A stretch of DNA of 5,973 bases from Elusimicrobia bacterium RIFCSPLOWO2_01_FULL_64_13 (lineage in GTDB: Bacteria > Elusimicrobiota > Elusimicrobia > 2-02-FULL-39-32): contig MGUT01000035.1 in assembly GCA_001800095.1 (NCBI GenBank), forward strand, positions 1-5,973, in the 5' to 3' direction. A model generated the notes under the pieces. That model did no database searches. It was not told the DNA's origin and saw only the letters and a program-made list of their open reading frames with translations. Each line of letters starts with the position of its first letter. Position 1 is the first letter of the stretch. Shown here piece after piece: positions 1-4,987 of the stretch. A program made the position numbers and the translations under genes.

Positions 1-137
1 GGCTTTGTAGTCGGCTGGATCGCCCAGAGAGGGCTCCAGAGGCGCGCCCTATAAGCCAGGAATCCATAAAAACCAAAAAGAGCAGACCATACTGAAATGA
101 CGAGGATGACCAGATTTTTGGACCCACGGTCTTTCAT
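1..137 (-). CDS. Small single-helix membrane protein, partial (C-terminus beyond left edge)
   Basis: An ATG at 137 opens a frame with no stop for 45 codons up to the edge. The product starts MKDRGSKN, a short positively charged head, followed by a hydrophobic stretch at residues 9-28 (LVILVISVWSALFGFYGFLA) and then YRARLW, which suggests one membrane anchor. The stretch after the helix is tryptophan-rich and ends in the visible part at IQPTTK. It lies 11 bases after the stop of the 175-residue protein gene on the same strand, so it is probably co-transcribed with it. No good Shine-Dalgarno sequence is visible: the nearest purine run, GGGAA, is 14 bases upstream of the ATG. I do not recognise the family. 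The position at the end of a cytochrome cluster fits an accessory membrane subunit, but that is inference. Confidence 0.6.
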   Translation of the reverse strand, partial: MKDRGSKNLVILVISVWSALFGFYGFLAYRARLWSPLWAIQPTTK

Positions 138-148
138 TTTTTGTCAAT

Positions 149-676
149 CTATTCCCACTGGTCCACTTTTTCAGCGACCTTGCACAATTCAAAAAGTCCG
201 CAAGCCACATTGCGGTAAAGATGAGGACCCAGCACGCTCTTGATGGCCTCCGATAAATCCGATCGCAGGGCCTTCGCCAAATGGGCCTGCTCCGGAGTGG
301 TGATGACCTCCCGGAAAATGGCCGCCACCAAGGCGTCAACGAATTCCTCCAAACCCTTCTCGACATCCACGACCAGGCGCTTTACCTCACCGGATTGCCA
401 GGGATGCCTTGCGGCCAAGTCGGAAGCCGGATTCGTATTCCATCCGGCAGGCTCAATGGTTTCTTCGCAAAGCGCTTGCAGACCACAGACGTCGTACCGG
501 ACGATGAACCTTTCAAAAATACCCTTCAGCTTCTTTCTTAAGGATTCTTTGCGTTCATGTCCAAGGAGCGCGAACTCCGGATGCGCGAGAATGTCCCGCC
601 AGATCGCCGCTGTCAGCCGATCGAGCACATCCCCCAACGACTCGGATCCCCTTAACCTCAATTGGTATCGGCTCAC
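149..676 (-). CDS. Hypothetical cytoplasmic protein with two internally duplicated CGLxxLC modules
   Basis: A 175-residue protein that starts with GTG; the GTG overlaps the TGA stop of the cytochrome gene in the four bases GTGA, so translation is probably coupled. An AAGG/GGAG purine run lies just upstream. It has no signal peptide or membrane helix and looks alpha-helical. Residues 17-70 and 112-165 align over 54 positions without a gap, with 18 identities by my count. Shared positions include the D-L-AAI-R pattern, PE followed by A and L, and the closing motif C-G-L-x-x-L-C (C64/C70 and C159/C165). The segment between the modules (71-111) contains a Trp/Pro/Asn-rich stretch. I recognise no known family. 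Four paired cysteines could bind metal or form thiols, and the operon position suggests a link to cytochrome maturation, regulation or a bound cofactor, but the sequence does not show which. Confidence 0.75.
   Translation of the reverse strand: MSRYQLRLRGSESLGDVLDRLTAAIWRDILAHPEFALLGHERKESLRKKLKGIFERFIVRYDVCGLQALCEETIEPAGWNTNPASDLAARHPWQSGEVKRLVVDVEKGLEEFVDALVAAIFREVITTPEQAHLAKALRSDLSEAIKSVLGPHLYRNVACGLFELCKVAEKVDQWE
182..343 (-). repeat. Internal module 2 of the 175-residue protein
   Basis: Codes residues 112-165, the C-terminal copy, ending in CGLFELC. The offset from module 1 is 95 residues. The shared core is D-L-AAI-R, then PE, and CGL--LC at the end. Confidence 0.6.
467..628 (-). repeat. 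Internal module 1 of the 175-residue protein
   Basis: Codes residues 17-70, the N-terminal copy of the duplicated helical module, ending in CGLQALC. It aligns without gaps to the module at 182-343. The two copies have diverged too far for the DNA to look repetitive, so the duplication is old. Confidence 0.6.
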
Positions 677-1125
677 GGCCCTTTTTTCTCCATGCCTTTC
701 TCCCCTATATTTTCCTTGCGGACTTTGGAGTCGTATTTCAAAAATTCGGTGATTTTGCCGGCGCTTTTCGCGTCAACGCCGGCGCGCGGTTTTTTCATCA
801 TCTTTTTGACGTACGCCGCCAATTCATCGGCGGAATACGGCGCATTGATCGGCCTTGCCAATGTGTGGCACTTTTGGCATTTTTTTTCAAATACCTTGTA
901 GTTATCCTGCTGTTCTTTCGGGTATTTGGAGACATCAATAGCGCTTGGCCCGTTGTCCCAGGGAAAAACCTTTTCTTTGGAATCCTTCTTTGACTTTTCG
1001 CTTTTCTTGGCGGGAGGCGGCGAAGCCGCCTGTTCGGCTGAAATTGCGAGATTGGAGGCCATAAAAGCCATGGCCGCAAAAACCGTTGTGATAAGGCATG
1101 TCATTTTTTCCATAGTTTTCTCCAT
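673..1125 (-). CDS. Periplasmic monoheme cytochrome c (small, lysine-rich)
   Basis: A 150-residue exported electron carrier. A signal peptide covers roughly residues 1-30, with a hydrophobic core after MTC and likely cleavage after AISA. It is followed by a Pro/Ala/Lys/Ser linker (about 31-52) that probably keeps the domain mobile. The heme site is CQKCH: C83 and C86 bind heme covalently and H87 is the proximal ligand. The run MMKKP (109-113) supplies the likely distal methionine, as in class I cytochromes. The domain is short, with one heme, and ends in a basic tail. A second in-frame ATG at 1113 has the better ribosome site (GGAG six bases upstream); the ATG at 1125 has only GAG five bases upstream, so the true protein may be 146 residues. 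The gene follows the cytochrome-porin gene by 142 bases, which suggests that it takes electrons from or gives them to that protein. Confidence 0.88.
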   Translation of the reverse strand: MEKTMEKMTCLITTVFAAMAFMASNLAISAEQAASPPPAKKSEKSKKDSKEKVFPWDNGPSAIDVSKYPKEQQDNYKVFEKKCQKCHTLARPINAPYSADELAAYVKKMMKKPRAGVDAKSAGKITEFLKYDSKVRKENIGEKGMEKKGP

Positions 1126-1230
1126 ATCATCTCGCGGATGCCCGGCAGAACTCCTCCCGCATTAGAAAGGAACGGCAGGATTAAGGAACCTCGCCCGCTA
1201 CGGCCCTATTCCCGTTTCCCTGCCGCCCCT

Positions 1231-1236
1231 ATGATA
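1231..1236 (-). promoter_or_regulatory. Candidate -10 element upstream of the cytochrome c gene
   Basis: On the minus strand this is TATCAT, in the 142-base gap after the porin stop. The -35 region at 16-17 bases spacing (ATCCGT/TCCGTC) is poor. It is listed mainly because the same hexamer occurs ahead of the other two leftward transcription units. It would allow the cytochrome and the genes behind it to be expressed separately from the porin. Confidence 0.25.
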
Positions 1237-1267
1237 AGATTCTTTTCTAAATGACGGATTTCTCTAG

Positions 1268-2533
1268 TTAGAATCCCACCTCGGCCTGCAATGTCCAGCG
1301 GGCATCTTTAGGATCTCCCGGGGGCGTATTCACCTCTGAACGATACTCCGTATAGACCCTGGCGTTCGGCCGGAAATAAGTTCCCACCTGTGCCGTCACC
1401 GCGGCAATCGTCTTCGTTTTGTTCGTTGTCTCATGCCAATCGTACCGCAACAACGGAACGAAGATAGGCAAGTCCCCTTTCATGACCGTATAGAATCCTT
1501 CAAGATATGCGGCGCGATTATGTTGATCGCGGTTAACGGCGACACTATTATCCCTGTCGAACAGCGTTACAAATGCGGTTCTGAAGTTTAGCCCAGCCAA
1601 CTCCACTAACGCATCCACTCCCGCGCGAGCGTATCTATACTTTGTATTTTTTGTGTCGCCGACCCATTCCTGTTCGCCGAAGTCGCCAAATCCGCCGATC
1701 GCGACCCCTTTTAACGAATCTAAAGCCAAGCGGACGGAAAAGTCCTTTGGGCCTTCTCCTTCATCGTCTGATTTGTCGGCGGAAACACCCATGCTGTAAT
1801 AGACGGAACCGACACCTTCTTTGAGCGCTTCTCCATATAGAGCCATGGTCTGCTTCATGTCGTCCATGGTGACGCCGGAAACAGGGCCCAGGGTCGCGAA
1901 GTTGCGTTTATTGACCGTCAATATGCCCATGTTGGAAAGCGTCTGGTAGGGGTCCATCGCCCAGAAGGAGCGGTTTGCCGCCAGGACGTTCAGGAATCTG
2001 AAAGGATGATAGCCGACTTGAAGTTCTCCGACCGCCGGCGCAAAAGCCGTCTCATCCTCCATCTCTATTTCCGTGAAGTAAGAGAAATCTTTGGCGATAT
2101 TTCCCCCGGCAATGAAGAGCTCCAATTCATGGAGCGCCCTTATCTTCTTTCTCGATGTGGGGCCATTTCTCGAATCCAACGGTCTCGCTTTCACTATGGC
2201 GCCCCAGGGGAACATCTGCTCCAAGACCTGCGACCAAGGTTCGGTTTTGACTTCCTGCGCTCCTTCCACGCTTTTTGGCTCACGCACATAACCCAGAATC
2301 TTGAATTCCCTGCCGAACTCGTTCAGCGCGGGAAAAGCAGAGTGACATTCCGTGCAAGCCAGCTTGTATTTGCGCGCGAACGCCGGCACCGCGGAAACTT
2401 CCGACACGCCTGTTGGACGGATCACGCACTGATGCCTGATTTTTTGCACGACAGGCTGAAGAAGCCATGATGCAAATAACACAGTGCCGGCTAATGCCGC
2501 TGTTTTTAACGCGCTTTTTATTTTGCTTTTCAT
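1268..2533 (-). CDS. Outer-membrane cytochrome-porin fusion (Cyc2-like monoheme c-type cytochrome plus beta-barrel)
   Basis: A 421-residue protein starting at the ATG at 2533, which has a near-perfect AAGGAGG seven bases upstream; the longer frame from 2620 adds 29 residues with no such site and begins inside the probable -10. Residues 1-27 are a basic then hydrophobic export signal. The heme-binding region is VPAFARKY (49-56), CTECH (C60, C63, H64) and then AFPALNEFGREFKILGY (66-82). From about residue 120 the chain alternates polar and hydrophobic residues with many aromatic/Gly turns and ends WTLQAEVGF; a terminal Phe is the usual outer-membrane barrel signal. This order, one N-terminal heme followed by a barrel of about 300 residues, is that of Cyc2, the Fe(II)-oxidising outer-membrane cytochrome, and of related porin-cytochromes of unknown substrate. 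I cannot say that it oxidises iron. An extra Cys (C36) precedes the heme site. Confidence 0.82.
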   Translation of the reverse strand: MKSKIKSALKTAALAGTVLFASWLLQPVVQKIRHQCVIRPTGVSEVSAVPAFARKYKLACTECHSAFPALNEFGREFKILGYVREPKSVEGAQEVKTEPWSQVLEQMFPWGAIVKARPLDSRNGPTSRKKIRALHELELFIAGGNIAKDFSYFTEIEMEDETAFAPAVGELQVGYHPFRFLNVLAANRSFWAMDPYQTLSNMGILTVNKRNFATLGPVSGVTMDDMKQTMALYGEALKEGVGSVYYSMGVSADKSDDEGEGPKDFSVRLALDSLKGVAIGGFGDFGEQEWVGDTKNTKYRYARAGVDALVELAGLNFRTAFVTLFDRDNSVAVNRDQHNRAAYLEGFYTVMKGDLPIFVPLLRYDWHETTNKTKTIAAVTAQVGTYFRPNARVYTEYRSEVNTPPGDPKDARWTLQAEVGF

Positions 2534-2539
2534 CTCAAA

Positions 2540-2546
2540 CCTCCTT
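2540..2546 (-). promoter_or_regulatory. Strong ribosome binding site fixing the porin start
   Basis: On the minus strand this reads AAGGAGG, six bases after which (TTTGAG) comes the ATG at 2533-2531. It is the best ribosome site in the window and is the reason for rejecting the upstream in-frame ATG at 2620. Confidence 0.85.
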
Positions 2547-2618
2547 GCATCAGATTTTCCGGCGCAGATGGTCCTAAGCATCAAGAACGCGCAGACAGTT
2601 GGGATCTGCACATAGATC

Positions 2619-2624
2619 ATGATA
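2619..2624 (-). promoter_or_regulatory. Candidate -10 of the porin promoter
   Basis: TATCAT on the minus strand. At 17 bases spacing the -35 position falls on TTAATC (2642-2647), a weak match that lies inside the direct repeats. This is the layout of activator-dependent promoters in which an OmpR/PhoB-type regulator takes over the -35 contact. Transcription would start near 2612 and give an untranslated leader of about 79 bases. Confidence 0.45.
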
Positions 2625-2628
2625 AATT

Positions 2629-2661
2629 GAGATGAAAATAAGATTAAATGAAGATTAAACT
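2629..2661 (-). promoter_or_regulatory. Three tandem 11-bp direct repeats, probable response-regulator operator
   Basis: On the minus strand the units are AGTTTAATCTT (2651-2661), CATTTAATCTT (2640-2650) and the weaker ATTTTCATCTC (2629-2639). The first two share nine consecutive bases (TTTAATCTT), and the third matches the second at 7 of 11 positions. An 11-bp head-to-tail period, one helical turn, is the known arrangement of half-sites for OmpR/PhoB-family winged-helix regulators. The array sits immediately downstream of such a regulator-kinase pair and over the -35 of the porin promoter, so the neighbouring regulator (4178-4873) is the natural candidate to bind here. That binding is inference. 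Confidence 0.6.
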
Positions 2662-2688
2662 TTTTTAATGTAAGAGCGGATTGTAAAA

Positions 2689-4221
2689 CTACGAAGAGAA
2701 GGTGGTGATGGCAGGAAGGGTGACGGTAAAAGTCGTGCCTTGCCCGACTTTGCTTTCCACGCGGATCGTTCCTTTGTGGGTCAGTACGATCTCTCTGCAG
2801 ATCGCCAGCCCCAACCCTGTCCCGCCGAGGGACCTGGAACGTTCTTTGTCCACGCGGAAGAATCGGTCAAAAATTTGATCCAAATGATCTTCCGGTATTC
2901 CCACGCCCGTATCGCTTATTTTTATGACGACCCGGCTGTCGTGGAGGGTTGAAAAAAGCGCGATTTTGCCTCCTTGCGAGGTATATTTAATCGCGTTATC
3001 CACGAGATTTAAGAAGAGTTCCTGCAGGTGAGATGCATCGGCCATCACGATGGCCTTCTCGTTCTTCTCGAAATGGAATTTTTGATTTTTTTGCATGGCT
3101 AGGAATCGGGCCGGCTCTTCGATTTTATTCAGAATGTCGTCAATGCAAACAGGATGGAATTCGACTTTGTTTTGTTCCGAATCGAAGCGTGAAAGGGTCA
3201 AGAGATGATGGACAATTCGCGAGAGATGATTTACTTCTTCCAGGTTGCTCTGAAAAATTTTATTGCAATCCTCGCTGTTCCCCTGGCAGGGCCTTGCGTG
3301 CATTGATTTGAGGGCGAGTTCGATTTCGCCCTGCAGGATGGTCAATGGCGTTCGCAATTCATGGGAAGCGTCCGCGGTGAATTGGTGAATTCCTTGAATG
3401 GAATGTTCCAGGCGCGCGATCATGTCGTTCAAGGTAAGAGAAAGCTTTCCGATCTCATCGTCCGTTGAGATGACCGGCAGTCTCCGGCTCAAGCTCTCCG
3501 AAGAAATCCTTTGGGCTTGTTGAGCCAGATCTTCCACCGGTTTAAGAGTTTGTCGGATCAGAAAAAGGCCGATGAAGGTGCCAATGAAAAGGACGGTCGG
3601 GATTGCTATCAAACCGCCCCACAAGATATCGTTTTGGAGCTGTTTCATTTCTTTGAGGGGCTCGCCGATTTGAATGATATCATGCCTGGCGCGCGTGTAC
3701 CGGGATCGAAAGGAGACAATTCGAAAAGGATAAGAGAATCCTTTCAAATCGACGGTCTCAAATGTCTCCTTTGATTGATGGGAAGGAATCGCAAGGACAT
3801 GTCCTTGCAGTGAAGAAGACCGGTAAAGGACATTTTCGTCCTCATCGGAAACCTGTACGAGAGTATCCGTCCAATTTTTTCTCATAAGCAGGGAATCTAA
3901 TTCCGCATAATCCGATGTCCGCGCCTTTTGCCCGCCCGGCCCCGTTCGGAATGGCGAGCCCGTCGGACCATGCTTCGCCTCCTGCCAGAAAGCTTTCAAA
4001 TACTCCAATTTTAGTTGCAGGACCCGATCGATTTCCTTTCGCTGATTTTTGGTTGCCACGGCATAAAATCCGGCGGCGATGACGACAAGCAGAAATGAGA
4101 TCGCGCTCAAGTTCCATAGGGTGAGTTTGGCTCGTATGCTTAAGCTCCTGGATCTACGTTCATTATCTTGAGCAGCTTCATCTTTCATTGGATTGGGGCG
4201 TGGAAAGAGATTTAAGGACAT
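2689..4221 (-). CDS. Membrane sensor histidine kinase (HAMP-HisKA-HATPase)
   Basis: A 510-residue inner-membrane sensor that phosphorylates itself and then the regulator encoded just upstream. Transmembrane helix 1 is about 34-56 and helix 2 about 200-223; between them lies a periplasmic sensor region of about 143 residues without cysteines. A HAMP linker follows (about 224-276). The H-box is FTADASHELRTP with H287 as the phosphorylated histidine, the N-box is LFLNLVDNAIKY (N405, N409), the G1 box is DTGVGI (437-442) and the G2 box GGTGLGL (466-472). The overall plan resembles the CusS/heavy-metal and related kinases. The tip of the HisKA hairpin has an unusual loop with C312 and C319. The start is uncertain: the ATG at 4221 overlaps the regulator by 44 bases, while the ATG at 4188 (residue 12) overlaps by 11. 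Neither has a clear ribosome site, so translation is probably coupled. The signal sensed is unknown. Confidence 0.93.
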   Translation of the reverse strand: MSLNLFPRPNPMKDEAAQDNERRSRSLSIRAKLTLWNLSAISFLLVVIAAGFYAVATKNQRKEIDRVLQLKLEYLKAFWQEAKHGPTGSPFRTGPGGQKARTSDYAELDSLLMRKNWTDTLVQVSDEDENVLYRSSSLQGHVLAIPSHQSKETFETVDLKGFSYPFRIVSFRSRYTRARHDIIQIGEPLKEMKQLQNDILWGGLIAIPTVLFIGTFIGLFLIRQTLKPVEDLAQQAQRISSESLSRRLPVISTDDEIGKLSLTLNDMIARLEHSIQGIHQFTADASHELRTPLTILQGEIELALKSMHARPCQGNSEDCNKIFQSNLEEVNHLSRIVHHLLTLSRFDSEQNKVEFHPVCIDDILNKIEEPARFLAMQKNQKFHFEKNEKAIVMADASHLQELFLNLVDNAIKYTSQGGKIALFSTLHDSRVVIKISDTGVGIPEDHLDQIFDRFFRVDKERSRSLGGTGLGLAICREIVLTHKGTIRVESKVGQGTTFTVTLPAITTFSS

Positions 4222-4873
4222 ACCCGACGCCGCGCACTGTTTCGATCTTTGGATAATGTCCGTTTATATCGATTTTATCCCGGAGATGTCTGACGTAGAC
4301 ATCGACGACATTCGTGAAGGTATCAAAATCAATGCCCCAGACATGTTGAAGGATCATGGTCCGGGTCAAAACCATGTCCGGATGGCGCATAAAATATTCC
4401 AATAGAGAGAATTCCTTGGCGGTCAGTTCGATTAACTTATGCTTGAATTGGACTTTGTGGGTCAGGAGATTTAAGGTGAGGTCGCCTATTTTGAGTTCGT
4501 CGAATTTCGCCTCCGTGCGTCTGCGCAGAATAACCCGGACCCTCGCCAGCAATTCCTCGAATGAAAAAGGTTTCGTGAGGTAATCTTCCGCTCCCAGACT
4601 TAAGCCTTTGACCTTGTCCTGAACGGTATCTTTTGCGCTCAAAATAAGGACAGGCGGGGAATCTTTTTTTGAGGAGAAAATCTTCAATACTTCCAAACCA
4701 TCTCTTTTGGGAAGCATAATGTCCAGGATGACAAGGTCATACAGGCCGTTTTGGGCAAGAACGGCGGCTTCTTCCCCGTCATAAGCGACATCAACGCTGT
4801 AAGATTCCTCCTTTAATCCTTTTCGGATAAAAGAAGCGACCTTTTTTTCGTCTTCAACGACAAGGATCCGCAT
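4178..4873 (-). CDS. OmpR-family two-component response regulator
   Basis: A 231-residue DNA-binding regulator. The receiver domain (1-115) has the acidic pair E7/D8, the phosphorylated aspartate D51 in LVILDIMLP, the switch residue S79, Y98 and K101 followed by P102. The winged-helix output domain (about 124-222) contains LTAKEFSLLEYF, a recognition helix near 187-200 (NVVDVYVRHLRDKI) and the closing hairpin RGVGYVLK typical of the OmpR/PhoB family. Length is normal for the family. The ATG at 4873 has AGAGG six bases upstream. It is first in the leftward cluster and shares its end with the kinase start. It probably controls the porin promoter through the 11-bp direct repeats at 2629-2661 and may regulate itself. 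Confidence 0.95.
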   Translation of the reverse strand: MRILVVEDEKKVASFIRKGLKEESYSVDVAYDGEEAAVLAQNGLYDLVILDIMLPKRDGLEVLKIFSSKKDSPPVLILSAKDTVQDKVKGLSLGAEDYLTKPFSFEELLARVRVILRRRTEAKFDELKIGDLTLNLLTHKVQFKHKLIELTAKEFSLLEYFMRHPDMVLTRTMILQHVWGIDFDTFTNVVDVYVRHLRDKIDINGHYPKIETVRGVGYVLKSLSTPQSNER

Positions 4874-4889
4874 TACATTCCTCTTTCAA

Positions 4890-4929
4890 CCCCCATCACA
4901 TATCGAAGATGATACCATTTTGATGGGGG
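4890..4929. promoter_or_regulatory. Inverted repeat around the regulator promoter
   Basis: CCCCCATCA at 4890-4898 and TGATGGGGG at 4921-4929 are perfect 9-bp inverted arms separated by 22 bases. The centre falls on the candidate -10 of the response-regulator gene. It could be an operator for a dimeric protein, or form a stem in a transcript starting upstream. There is no T-run next to it, so it is not an ordinary terminator. Confidence 0.4.
4909..4917 (-). promoter_or_regulatory. Candidate extended -10 promoter of the regulator-kinase genes
   Basis: TGGTATCAT on the minus strand combines a TGn extension with TATCAT. The -35 at 17 bases (CCCAGG) does not match consensus, which an extended -10 can tolerate. 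The transcript would start near 4902, about 29 bases before the ATG, leaving room for the AGAGG ribosome site at 4880-4884. Confidence 0.45.
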
Positions 4930-4970
4930 GTCCTGGGTGGAAAGTGGTGCCAGTTTAGGTGTTAAGGGTT

Positions 4971-4979
4971 TGGTATAAT
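4971..4979 (+). promoter_or_regulatory. Extended -10 promoter of the M16 peptidase gene
   Basis: TGGTATAAT: a consensus TATAAT (4974-4979) with the TGn extension. The -35 region at 16-18 bases spacing has no good match. The start codon ATG is at 4988, only eight bases after the hexamer, so transcription would start at or within about two bases of the ATG. No Shine-Dalgarno sequence lies between. Confidence 0.6.
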
Positions 4980-4987
4980 AAAGCCCT

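Noticed and set aside
240..752. Plus-strand open frame of 170 codons
   Set aside because: It is antisense to the duplicated-module protein and the end of the cytochrome gene. Its translation is Ser/Arg-rich with no recognisable motif, while the minus strand shows an internal duplication that only a real protein would preserve.
1173..1225. Inverted repeat CGGCAGG / CCTGCCG in the porin-cytochrome gap, as a terminator
   Set aside because: The 7-bp arms are 39 bases apart with no T-run after the second arm in the direction of transcription, so chance is a sufficient explanation.
2603..2618. Short palindrome GATCT-GCACAT-AGATC near the porin transcription start
   Set aside because: The arms are only five bases and overlap the predicted start site. 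It is too short to call an operator without conservation data.
2534..2620. N-terminal extension of the porin to the ATG at 2620
   Set aside because: There is no ribosome site, the first codons overlap the candidate -10, and the extension would put 29 extra residues before a normal export signal. The ATG at 2533 has AAGGAGG at the right distance.
2654..2669. Inverted repeat ATTAAA-CTTT-TTTAAT after the kinase, as a terminator
   Set aside because: The stem is six A/T pairs only, too weak for an intrinsic terminator, and it overlaps the direct repeats that better explain the sequence.
4975..4980. TATTAT on the minus strand as an alternative -10 for the regulator gene
   Set aside because: It is the reverse of the M16 -10 region, has no -35 partner (AGACGC at 17 bases), and would give a longer leader than the TGGTATCAT element requires.
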